Shown: positions 35,820-46,365 of the stretch, in pieces
How positions within the stretch are numbered: position 1 is the first letter of the stretch
Layout: every line of letters begins with the position of its first letter
Assembly (NCBI GenBank): GCA_017979445.1
Contig: CM030715.1
Location: 29,981,090-30,045,089, forward strand
Source of the DNA: Akebia trifoliata
Lineage: Eukaryota; Streptophyta; Magnoliopsida; Ranunculales; Lardizabalaceae
Direction: 5' to 3'
Length of the DNA stretch: 64,000 nucleotides
Notes under the pieces: model-generated
Told to the model about the DNA's origin: nothing
What the model saw: the letters and a program-made list of their open reading frames with translations, nothing else
The model's database searches: none
Position numbers and translations under genes: made by a program

Positions 35820-36165
35820 ATAAAAGCACCACATAAAATTAATTAGGGCAACTCACACTATAGTCAATTTATTTTGTCTTGTATGGATTAAAAGTTTTGG
35901 AACGAACTGATTTTTGATGAGAAGATCATCTTCACAAAAAATCAGTCCACTTCAAAAAATTTTAACCCCTTCAAAATAAGTTTAAGAATCGTAAATCGTC
36001 TATTTAAAAAAAAAAATTAATTTTAATGAAATTAAAATTTTTCGCATTGATTGACTTTTGATGAAGATGATTTTTTATCATATACACTTTTAACTTGTAT
36101 TATATAAAAGTTTACTATGATGTGGGTTGTCCTTATTAATTTGTGGGGGTGCTTTTATAAATACC
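35820..36165. mobile_element. MITE with ATAAAAGCACC ends and a nested hairpin
   Basis: Left ATAAAAGCACCACATAAAATTAATTAGGGCAACTCACAC and right GTGGGTTGTCCTTATTAATTTGTGGGGGTGCTTTTAT are inverted. Inside (35885-36005) is a diverged copy of the hairpin unit of the Mutator-like MITE at 4594. The same terminal motif also appears at about 37250-37290. Confidence 0.6.
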
Positions 36166-36529
36166 CACGAAGCAAAAAAGTCTATCATCATTAAGAATGA
36201 TCTACCTGAATTCTAAAGCACTATTGTAGATTCTCTTGATTTGTCTTTTATCTTTATTTTTCCAAAGTTTGGCTCTAAAACAATAGAAAAGCGAAAGGGA
36301 ACAACAAGCTTAAGCCTTATCTTATTTTGAGAGAGAGAGAGATTTTACTTGTTTGTGTTATTTTAGCCAAGACATGATGAGAAGTAAAAGTAAAAAAAAA
36401 AAAAAAACGTAAAAGAAGTACAAAAGTTAGTGTGTCCTGAGATAGGTACAAAAGCGTAGCTAATAATTGAGTTTCCACATTAAGTCAAATATTTCAGAAA
36501 CTTTATTCAAGCCGTACGAGGCTGATCAT

Positions 36530-36870
36530 AATCCCATTGCAGAAACTTGATGATATTTTATAGAGTGGAGTAGGGGTTTTATCTAACTTGCGCAGGGATT
36601 GGAGGAGTAAGCTAGCAAGAATTAAAACAACTTATCCACTTCAGTAGTAGTAGAACGGGCCAATATGTGTGTGAGTCTGGAGATGACACGTGGTCAAAGT
36701 TCTCCCAGTGTTTCCCACCTGTCTCTTTGGTTATATTGCTCTACACGTGTTCATATTCTAACTCAATCCTACAACTACAACTCCTCCACCCTTTGGTCCC
36801 CCAATCAAATCCGTACTACCACTCATCTCTCTCTCTCTCCCTCAATTTTCCAAATAAAATGGTTAGAATT
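36530..36870 (+). promoter_or_regulatory. Promoter/leader-like segment with two G-boxes, no attached gene
   Basis: More GC-balanced than its surroundings, with CACGTG at 36687-36692 and 36744-36749, pyrimidine-rich CTCATCTCTCTCTCTCTCCC at ~36820, and an ATG at 36859 opening only a very short frame. It could be a distal promoter or alternative leader for the bHLH gene 2.7 kb downstream, or a relic of a lost gene. Confidence 0.35.
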
Positions 36871-37012
36871 TAATATTTTTAATAAAAATATATAATTTTA
36901 AAACATTTTTTTATATTAAATATTTGAAGGTTGTCGAATTTAAAATTAGAGAACTACTAGTGGCACCCTCAGTTTTACTTATTACATTTCAATTAAAAAA
37001 TAAAGAAAATAA

Positions 37013-38147
37013 GGGGGTGTTTGTTTACCGTTGATTTCAGCACTTAATGCTGAATGCAATTCAGCTTCAGCAATCAGTACGTTTGTTTACTCTACATGTT
37101 CAGCACTTATTGCTGAAAAATAAGTGATAAGTATTAAGTGAAGTTGGATCACTTAATTATTTTGCTGAAGCAGTAAGCACCGGTCTTTTTCAACACGGAC
37201 AAGTATAACCTTATACTTGAAATGATATTACCTTTTATGTCCTATGAATAATGCTATAAGCACCCCACAAATTAATAAGGCAACCCACACCAATATTATC
37301 TCTCCTATTTTCTCTCTCATCTATGTATTTAAATAATATTAATTCAAATTAAATAATAATATTAATTCAAATAAAAAAATAATATTAATTCAAATTAAAT
37401 AATATTAATTTAAATTAAAAAATAATTTTAATTCAAATTAAAAAAATAATATTAATTCAAATAAAAATAATAATATTAATTCAAATTAAATAATATTAAT
37501 TTAAATTAAAAAATAATTTTAATTCAAATTAAAAAATAATATTAATTCAAATTAAATAATATTAATTTAAATTAAAAAAATAATATTAATTCAAATTAAA
37601 GAGAGAAAATTTTGACCCTTAAAGGGTCGAAATTTTCTCTCTCCTTCACGCATTTATATAATATTAAATATTTCGAAAAAATAAAAGAGGAGAGAAATTT
37701 CCTCTTTCCTTTTTATTTTTTTGGAATATTTAATATTTAATATTTACCAAAATATTTATATTTAATATTCTCTCTCTTTAATTTGAATTAAAAAATTTAA
37801 AATTTACTTTTTAAATGATGTGGAGGAGAGAGAATTTATTTAGCTAGATTCCCAAAACGAATTTCATTAAATTTAGTATTTTTTTAATAAATAAATTTTA
37901 TTTTTGAATTTTATTAATAATTTCTCCTTAAACATACAATTGTTGAAAATGGTAATATAGTCAATTTACTAGTTTTCAGCATTAAGTAACAAACAGATTT
38001 ACGTGATTACAGTGCTTAATTTAAATCAGTTCAGCACAATTCAGATCGGTAAACAAACAACAATTTCAACACTTAAATTTAGCGCTTATACAGTTTCAGC
38101 AATTATAAGCATTCAGCACTTATTTGTTCAGTTTAACAAACAGCACC
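37013..38147. mobile_element. Tourist-like (PIF/Harbinger) element, TAA target-site duplication
   Basis: Ends GGGGGTGTTTGTTTAC and GTTTAACAAACAGCACC are inverted and flanked by TAA (37010-37012, 38148-38150). Subterminal CAGCACTTA/TAAGTGCTGA motifs recur on both sides. The middle has AATATTAATTCAAATTAA tandem repeats (about 37325-37600) and a palindrome at 37601-37641. No coding capacity. Confidence 0.82.
37325..37600. repeat. AT-rich tandem repeats (AATATTAATTCAAATTAA type)
   Basis: About ten imperfect copies of a 20-50-bp unit inside the Tourist-like element. Confidence 0.8.
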
Positions 38148-38166
38148 TAAGTGAATGTTATGTAAT

Positions 38167-38348
38167 GAATAATGATTTTTTGATGTCCCCTCTAAAATAT
38201 GCTCCCTGACTTGGCATTTGTTAAAATCATTAATCTTTTCCTTTGGATACATAACTGTACATTTTCATAAATATGTGCAATTGTATGTCTTGAAGAAGAA
38301 AAATCTAAGAACATATGTTAGAAAGGGCGTTAGAAAATCATTGACTCT
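38167..38348. mobile_element. Hairpin element, decayed
   Basis: Ends GAATAATGATTTTTTGATG and AGAAAATCATTGACTCTT pair roughly; core TTTGGATACATAACTGTACATTTTCATAAATATGTGCAATTGTATGTC. It lies inside the element at 36949-38459. Confidence 0.6.
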
Positions 38349-38534
38349 TGTGTAATATTTAGATTTAATCTAAGTCAAACCTGTGTATGTATCAAAAGTT
38401 TGTTTTCATTTTTAATTGGGGTGTCATAAATAAAAGTTGGATTGCCAATAACAACTCTCTAAAATTATTCTCTTATTTAATTTATAATGATTATAAATGA
38501 AAATTAAATTATAATTGTATAATGTATTTTTATA

Positions 38535-38725
38535 TGAGTCTTGATAATATGATTTTTCAAGTGGCATACTCAATCGATTCCATGATGTGAACAAGTTTGG
38601 GATACATTTTTTTATGAAAAAGTGCAATTGTGTATCCCGAAGTGTACAGAATTATGATTCTCAAACTTGTCACATCATGGAGTTGATTGAGTATGCCACT
38701 TGATGAGTCATATTATCATGACTCA
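38535..38725. mobile_element. Hairpin element, CATACTCAATCGATTC arm type
   Basis: Ends TGAGTCTTGATAATATGATT and ATATTATCATGACTCA are inverted; arms AAGTGGCATACTCAATCGAT and GTTGATTGAGTATGCCACTT pair nearly perfectly. Core GGGATACATTTTTTTATGAAAAAGTGCAATTGTGTATCCCG. Confidence 0.82.
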
Positions 38726-38922
38726 TTTTGTATTTATTTAAATTTCATTAGAAAATGCATATATCTATAAGATTTAATTACAAATCGAATCAGGTTGAAT
38801 CGGATACTATTAAATTATAGTCCAACTTGCATACTTAATATCAAGGTCCTAAATTTTTATTTTTTTTTTGTTAGATGAGCGGGTTAGCAGACCAATGGAC
38901 TCAATTAGCACTCCTAACCAAC

Positions 38923-39162
38923 TTTTTTTTTTTTGAAACATGGTATCCCCATAGAGGACTAGGACTTGATCCATCAAGCAATCCATAGGACTGACTCAAC
39001 TCAAAATTTTTAATCATATCTGACAGGACTAATCCATGATCACATGCACCAATCCACACAAATATGACATTTTAATTAAGAAATGGTCTTCAGTTTCGAA
39101 CTCACAATCTAGAAGAGCAAACTCTAATTGTTGGTCTTACCATTGAGGCACCACCCTGTAAG
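38923..39162 (-). mobile_element. Full-length SINE with ~17-bp target-site duplication
   Basis: On the minus strand: GGGTGGTGCCTCAATGGTAAG (A box), GTGAGTTCGAAACTG (B box), then a body ending in an A run (plus T run 38923-38934). Direct repeats TAGCACTCCTAACCAAC and TAACACTCCTAACTAAC flank it (two mismatches). This is the classic retroposon signature. Confidence 0.82.
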
Positions 39163-39366
39163 TAACACTCCTAACTAACCAAAAATGTCTAACCTTTGCA
39201 AACAACTTTCTAGTTTCTACCAATTTCCTTCTTTCAATTTATTACCTCAGAAAGAAAGAAAAAACGAAAAAAAGACAAAGTCCATCAACAGAATTTGGTG
39301 GCTGTTTGGCAACAATGATTATCAATCCTCATTTCTGTTAACTAATTTTTTACCAACCTTTCTCCA

Positions 39367-39373
39367 TATAAAT
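39367..39373 (+). promoter_or_regulatory. Putative TATA box of the bHLH gene
   Basis: TATAAAT lies 215 bp upstream of the ATG at 39588, with a CT-rich patch (about 39461-39476) between, as in many plant core promoters. Motif evidence only. Confidence 0.45.
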
Positions 39374-39587
39374 GCTCAACTCTTGTAGAAAAGTGGAACC
39401 CAATCCTCATACCTTTCCATAAAGGCCACCAATTCTCACAAAAGTTTTTAATGACCCTATTCTCTCTCTCTCTCTCAAACACAAATCCATTATAGATGAA
39501 GTGTAAACAAGGCAAAATAGAACATCTTCCCATCACTTATTTCTACACACAAATCACTACCTAGAGTATAGAATTAAGCATCGGAAG

Positions 39588-42500
39588 ATGAGTCAGTGCG
39601 TCCCCAGTTGGGATCTCGAGGATCCTCTCCCTTACTCCAGGGTCGTGCTTCCTTCAGATTCCACAAACCCCTCCATGTAATCTCTCTCTCTCTCACACGC
39701 ACACGCACACACACACGCACACACACACACACACGCACAGACTAAAAGGAAACTCATCTTCATACAGGTTAGGGTACGAAGTAGCAGAACTCACGTGGGA
39801 GAACGGGCAGTTAGCGATGCACGGTTTGGGTCCTCCACGTATGATCGGCAAACCCCCAACTTCGAAGTACACGTGGGAGAAGCCACGTGCAAACGGCACG
39901 CTTGAGTCCATAGTCAACCAAGCCCAGCAAAAAACCCCTCTTGTAGGAGACGAGTTACTCCCTTACTTGGACCACCACCGTTCCTCCGCTGGCGCCACCA
40001 TGGCTATGGACGCTTTAGTACCTTCTTCAAACGGCACATATTCCCTCGATGATAAGTCTACACACGTGCCAGATCCGACTCAGAAACATGGCACGTGTTT
40101 AGTAGCCTCATGCAATGGGGTTCCCACGCTTGAGAGCAAGAAGGTGGGGGAAGAACTTGGTGGTGCGAAACGCGCGAGGGTTGCACTAGTGCCCGTATGT
40201 AGCGGGAACCAGAGCGCGAGTGCCAGTGCCACGTGCGGGATGGATAGTAGACACGTGACACTTGACACGTGTGATATGGGTTTCACCTCGACCTCATTGG
40301 GATCACCCGCATACACAAAGGCAACCACCATTGACGACGATTCTGTCTGCCACAGTAGGCCTCAGGCAAATATTCCCTTCTTCACTCACCCGCACGTGCC
40401 TTTTTTTTTTTAATTTTTAAATTAATGATTTTATATATATATTTATTATTGTTTTTTTTTAATAACAAAAATTAATCGGTGAATAGAGAGGGAGCGAGGA
40501 GGAAGAAAAGAAGAAGAAAGGTCAAAAAGGGAAATCTTCAATTTCAACAAAGAGGAGTAGAGCCGCTGCAATTCACAATCAATCTGAACGTGTACGTATT
40601 TTTTTTATTAAATTTTTTTTTTTTTAAATCACAAATGTCGTTTGACGCTCAGCATCAGAGTAACGGCTGAGATGAGAGGGAAAAATATAGGTTTGCTTCG
40701 GATGGTACATGTTTCCTAGAAATCCGTTTCGACGGCATCCCTAGGGAACATCCTGCCATGTTAGCAGCTGGTTTGATGGAGAGACACAACCATCATTTGA
40801 TGCTATATTTTTTTTAATGTTTTATTGGATTTTAGTTCTAAGCAATCTATTAACTTCTCAATTGGGAAATTACTAAAACAGTGATGTATTTATGCCAAAA
40901 TTATTGAACAAGTGACCTTTTTCTTTTTTTAATTACCAAAATGGTTATATGATTGCAGACAGTTTGATGAATTAACCTTTATGCCCTTATGGAAAATGTT
41001 GATTTACAGTAAATAATAAAAATCTGATACTCATTTTAATATATATAAAAACATGGTTGTAGTCCAATATTTTTAGCACATTATAATACTAGAGCCATTT
41101 GAGTAAAATACCATTTTCTACAAATACAGTTATTATTATAATTATGAGGTTTTTATTTTGTTGAAAGAAAGGAATTAAAATTTTTTTTTTTTCTTAATTG
41201 GTTGGAAAATTAAAATGTCTTTTTGTAGAAAAGAAGAGATAAGATCAACCAAAGGATGAAGACTTTACAGAAACTGGTCCCAAGTTCCAGCAAGGTATTA
41301 TTTATTACTTTTATTTGTTTTTTTGGTATTTTTGCTAGATATTTTTAATTTTATTTAATATGAAATCTAATGGTTTGGGCTAAATTAAAGGGAAATAATG
41401 ATCCTTGGCCTCACACAAATATTTGCATTGGGACAACTTGACAAGTAGTTGTTTGGTGTGGAGACAACCACCTGCCACCACATAAAATCACTAGGGTCCT
41501 CTGTATTGCAGGTGTTGGAGAAATCTACGGTTGAGATTTAACGATTGCCAAATGTATCTTCTCCAATGATTGATCACTAGAGTTAATAACTCCAACAAGT
41601 TGAGATGACTCACTTTAGAAAATCAGACATATTGATCTTGAAAATATTCATGAAATGAAATGTTCATATTTTATACTTAAAATAAATATTATTGGCATTA
41701 ATATTATTAATTATTCTATTATAAATTACCTTGTTAACTCTTGAATCACAAAATCGATTGATCCGTATAATGTGGCCAATTTTTAGATCTAGATTTGGGG
41801 TCAGTGATCTTTAAATCATTCTCTAGACCTTTTGTTATTTGGTCCGTCAATTTGCTCGGTTAAATTCAAGTTCACAGTTTGTCATTCTAGAACAAATCTG
41901 GTTCATAAGGGTAGGAAGAGAGAATTCGTTCGTTGGTTGTTTAGTTTTGTTTGATTTCGTATAGGTAAAGTTACATATATGTACTATCATAATGTTTATT
42001 TATTTATTTTTTATTTAAGAGTTGCAAATGAACAAAATACATAAAATATATGAATCAAATTCTAAATGTAAAATATATAAATAATTATTAAAAAATAATA
42101 GTATACACCATCATTAAATATATAAAAAATATAGCATTTTTTTACTTATATTTTCAGAGAAAATTTGTAAATATTAGTCTTATATAATGAAATATTTCCT
42201 TGGCAGTATTACATTTGCAAAGTTTCTTAATTTTTTAAATTTAATTCAGTATCTAACATAGCAGACATTGGTTTTTGGCAGACTGATAAAGCATCGATGT
42301 TGGAAGAAGTGATCGAGTATATAAAGCAATTACAAGCCCAAGTACAGATGATGAACAGGATGACCATGTCACATATGATGATGCCCATGACCATGCAACA
42401 ACAACAGCTTCAAATGTCTTTGATGGCACAAATGGGCATGGGGATGGGCATGGGTATGGGAATGGGTATGGGAATGGGTGTGATGGACATAGGTTCTATG

Positions 42501-43622
42501 GGTCGTCCAAATATTACCGGCATCCCTCCCATCCTCAACACCACAGCATTCATGCCTTTATCTTCAGGGGATCGCTTGAACTCCTCGAGTGCAGTAATGC
42601 CTGATCCATTGGCCACCTTTCTTGCTTGCCAGACACAGGTAACAAATCACTGCAACGAGAGTACTTAGAATATAAGATGTAGTTTTGGCCCTTTTTAAAA
42701 AGTATATATTTTCTTAGAAAAATCAAATTAAAAGTATAAGATAAAAAAGAGCCCTGACATGGGGGTTAATCGAGTCAAGCCATAGCGTACTAGTAGTAAA
42801 CAGGGTTTAGTTACTTTAGTCAAGTCAAGCCTATGGAGCATACTTAGTCCCCCTTGTGCAAGTGGAGCTTAAAAAGCTTACCCACTAGGACCAACACCCC
42901 TACCACACAACTTCTAAAAGCACTTCTAGATTCCTAATGGCACTTCCTTTAACTTTTCCACTAAACCATCAATGTCACAATCGTGATTCTTATAAAAGTG
43001 CTTCAAAGATAAGTGATTCTATAGAAGACTTCTATGGAAGAAAAGTGCGTCAAATGAGGTCTATGTCATTAGTCTTGTGTAAATGTCTTGTATTCTGTTG
43101 GCGATATACAAAGCTGGGGTTTAGGGGGAAAGTGCCCAAATTTTTTAGGATTATGAAAATGACAATTGTGTAATATTTTCTTAAGGATTTTTATTTTTTA
43201 TTTTTGGGAGATAAATATGTTTTAGTAACTCCCAACTTTATAAATAGAAATATCTAGGATTATAAAACACAAGAGAAAATAGTAATTGATCTTGATATGA
43301 TCTGTTGACGTGGACACGCTGCTGTCCAACCACACAAATCTTTGTGTTTTGTGTATGTTTTATTCTCTTTGTTGTTTTGTTTTTCACAATTAGCATAGAT
43401 GTTCGATGGCTTTAATTTGCATATCTACGTGAACTAGGAATGGCTGTTCTCATGATTTTTGAGATAAAAAAAATATAAAATCAATTATTATACTAATATT
43501 GTGTTTTGTGTCTGTTTATATACTTGCAGCAGCATATGACGATGGATACTTACAGTCGGATGGCTGCATTGTATCAACAGCTATGTCAAACCCACCCGGC
43601 GGCCTCCAATTCCAAGACCTAG
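39588..43622 (+). CDS. UNE10: bHLH transcription factor UNE10/PIF8-like (phytochrome-interacting factor), six exons
   Basis: Exons 39588-39676, 39768-40365, 40487-40591, 41229-41294, 42282-42638, 43530-43622; 435 residues in one continuous frame. Seen directly: the N-terminus MSQCVPSWDLED typical of UNE10; the active-phytochrome-binding (APB) motif ELTWENGQ at 37-44; TIDDDSVCHSRPQ at 217-229 region; the basic region KRSRAAAIHNQSERKRRDKIN with the G-box-reading triad His259, Glu263, Arg267; helix-loop-helix to about 307; a Met/Gln-rich tail with eight MG dipeptides (337-352); and MTMDTYSRMAALYQQL near the end. PIFs are nuclear, bind CACGTG and are controlled by phytochrome. Intron 2 would be GC-AG (CTCAG|GCAAAT...AATAG|AGAGG); others are GT-AG. 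Intron 1 is 91 bp of CT/AC repeats. Exon 2 carries eight CACGTG hexamers. Arabidopsis UNE10 is about 400 residues. Confidence 0.92.
39680..39739. repeat. (CT)n-(AC)n microsatellite filling intron 1 of the bHLH gene
   Basis: CT units followed by AC/GCAC units occupy about two thirds of the 91-bp intron. Confidence 0.92.
39792..40398. promoter_or_regulatory. Cluster of nine CACGTG G-boxes
   Basis: CACGTG at 39792, 39870, 39884, 40063, 40092, 40230, 40252, 40266 (all in exon 2) and 40393 (intron 2). A palindromic hexamer is expected about once per 4 kb. They fall in all three codon phases (for example Leu-Thr-Trp, Thr-His-Val, Pro-Arg-Ala, Asp-Thr-Cys), so no single peptide repeat explains them. 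Function as PIF or bZIP binding sites is inference. Confidence 0.6.
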
Positions 43623-44246
43623 AACTTTTGAAAGAGGTTTGTGTATTATTCTTTAGTTTGTTGATTTAATAACGCAAGCATCTACCAAGAAAAATTGAAT
43701 GGATTTATTTTTTTCGAATTTTCAATCTCCGAATGCTTGCCTTGTGATATATGTAGGTATGATGTATACATGCAAATATATTTACTCTATCTCGATTTTA
43801 CGAGACTGGTTGATATAATGTTTTACTTATTTGAGGTTTTTTTTTTCCAAATTTTTAATGGTAAAAATGGATGTTGGGCAGTAAAAGCTTGAATTGGGAC
43901 AAAGTGAAATGTTGGAACAAAATTCGTTATAAGGCATAGTGTTGGTGGTGTTGTCGTTAATGAGTTGGTTTTTGTGAGGTACTGAGGTGAAAATGAAACA
44001 CATGTACATGCTGCTTCTTTGAATAATTGAAGGGTCTGTTAAGTTACGCAAAATATTAAAAAAAAAAAAAAAAAAAGGCCAAAAACATTTTATTAGCCTG
44101 GATGGTGCTATATAAGGGATCTTCTAGGATCCAATGTTTCCAACAACGAATTAGATTGTGACATCTGGGAAGAATGCTCCCCGAAGGTACATGTGTCCCG
44201 GGAACATATTGTCCAGGTACTCACGTACACACAGCAGAAGTTTATT

Positions 44247-44400
44247 GGTAGTTGGACTCTTTTGCGTCCAATGACGTCATCAACTATCCTTGGGATACAT
44301 ACATGCAAATCCCTTTAAAAGTGCGGTATCCAATTATATACGGATCTATGATTCCGTGTCCAAACACGTCAATCAAGTATTTATCAAATGAAAACTTTTT
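44247..44400. mobile_element. Decayed hairpin element
   Basis: GACTCTTTTGCGTCC, CCTTGGGATACATACATGC and GGATCTATGATTCCGTGTCC follow the order of the conserved-core family, but arm pairing is weak. Confidence 0.4.
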
Positions 44401-44904
44401 AATTAATATCATCACCCAAAAAGAAATGATCAGTCTGAGATGGTCTTTAAAAAGTCAATTTGAAAGATTTAAGAAGAAAAAGCATCTTCATCATTAAATC
44501 GATGTGATTGAAAATGTGGTTGAGATCAGAGATTCTTGGAAAGTAATTTATATGTTCACACACAATCCTGATCATGTACATGTGAGATCCAATGGTTGAG
44601 AGTTATTTTACATCATTTAATCTTAACAATTGGATCTCACATATAAGCAGTAGGGATTGTGTATGAATTTATAGTCTATAGATCCCAACTCTCAGAGAAT
44701 ATATATGTTGGAAGTGTGACGGTGCTAATTTAACAAAGTTCACCTTAAAAGTAAATAAAAATTAATTAAGTTGGTAACAAATGTGCAGAGTATTGATCCC
44801 ACCATGTAAGTCCAAATCTTATCGAATCAACATTCAACTTGGCCACTTACCACCCTTGCTTGCCAAGCAAAAAAATGAAGTATACATGTATTTTTACTAA
44901 TTGT

Positions 44905-45418
44905 GACTATAACACTCACAATTTAAACAGTTGTTTACAATTAATTATGATTAGGCTCTTCTAAAATCTTAAACCCAAAATACAAATCTAGAAAGAAAGA
45001 AAGAAAAAAAATGAGAGAGGGCTTCTATTGGCACCCCAAGTTTTATTTATTGTCAATCATTTACTTTTTTTCTTTATTTATAAGAGTGAATCTCATTTTC
45101 GTGAGTTGAATATGATAAAATTTCGAGTCTGATACAATGTTCATTACAAATCTGAAAACATGTTTTTTTTTTTTTTTTTCCAGTAAATTCATCATTTTTG
45201 TAAGCAACGAATTCTCTGATAAAATACCTGTGATTTTGCCATATCAACATTCTCGTTGATTACAAAAGTGACTAATTCACTGAAAAAACATGTTTTGAAA
45301 ATTAAAATGAACAGTGTATCAAAATTGAATTTTGTCATAAGTTGCACACGTTTTGAAAAATATCTCTATTTTTAATTGGGGTGTAATAAGTAAAAGTAGA
45401 GGGGCCTCCAATAGCTCT
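44905..45418. mobile_element. GGCACCCC-family MITE, long-arm type
   Basis: GAGAGGGCTTCTATTGGCACCCC at 45015 is inverted to ...GGGGCCTCCAATAGCTCTC at 45418. The segment 44905-45000 matches the long arm of the element at 7013 (GTTTACAATTAATTATGATTAGGCTC). About 285 bp of unrelated sequence sits between 45080 and 45365. Confidence 0.6.
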
Positions 45419-46139
45419 CTTTATTTATTACATCTTAACTTATCAACTTTGGCTACAATCATTCAGTTATCCAGGGATCATTGTACTCGAGGGATTTAAT
45501 TTACAATCAATCACTTGCTCTACGTCACGTTTCTCATGACACAATGAGCATGACATGTCTACAATGCACCCTAGACAACTATACGATCTCAAATCAGTTT
45601 CTCAACTTGGATTAAGGGTCACAATTTTTTATCTTATCTTTGAGAGGACACTTATATTTTTACATTTTATTTTGTGCAAATCAAAATCAAAGGACACATG
45701 AAATCAACTTTTCACTCTATGACCATCATCGATTTATCGCCAATCACTTCCTTGAAATAGTAGTAAAAGCGACGTCTCCTTCAGAAGATAAATTTAAGAT
45801 CAAATTATGATTGTTCATGATGTATCATGTTTCCTTAACAAAGTTACTAAGTTGGTCAATAATTATTGTGTGAAAGGGAAAAAAATAATCGAATACTCAT
45901 TGAGAGAAATCTAATGATTGAAAATTTAGTAAAGTAAAATCTTAATTTCGGAACCTACAATACATAATAATGATTATGAAGGAATTATTCGTGGGCAATT
46001 TTTATAATCAATGTATACAAAAATCTATAGATAGACAAAATGTATTTTGTCGACATGTGAGAACCATGTGAAGAATCTTGTGTAAGAGATTCGGAATAGA
46101 GAGAGATTAAATCATTGTGAAAAATGCATTTCACCAATG

Positions 46140-46365
46140 ATTTTTTATTTATTTTTGGATAATGGGGGTGTCTGGACTTACGTTCGACTAAGGGGACTGG
46201 ATGAATCAGGGTCAGCACCAAAGCATATGGGCCCGTCCCCCGGGCACGTGCAACACCAACACATCACACACACCAAGTAAGTGAGGGAGCAAGGCCCTCG
46301 CAGGTGGTCCGAAGGAAATATTGCTCACACGTGATATAGAACACACAACCTACGAACTCTCACAA
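46140..46365 (-). mobile_element. SINE (Au-like), minus orientation, 5' truncated
   Basis: Reversed, it reads TTCCTTCGGACCACCTGCGAGGGCC...CTTACTTGGTGTGTGTGATGTG...CCCTTAGTCGAACGTAAGTCCAGACACC, the same body as 32845-33085, ending in an A-rich tail. Confidence 0.72.

Larger units (their letters stand above)
36949..38459. mobile_element. GGCACCCC-family element with perfect 8-bp TSD, carrying nested insertions
   Basis: Flanked by a perfect 8-bp duplication TAAAATTA (36941-36948, 38460-38467). Ends GAGAACTACTAGTGGCACCC and GGATTGCCAATAACAACTCTC are inverted. Within it lie a Tourist-like element (37013-38147) and a hairpin element (38167-38348), which explain its length relative to the ~300-bp relative at 7013. 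Confidence 0.85.

Noticed and set aside
36665..36895. 76-codon plus-strand frame
   Set aside because: Looks like a pyrimidine-rich promoter/leader; no domain.
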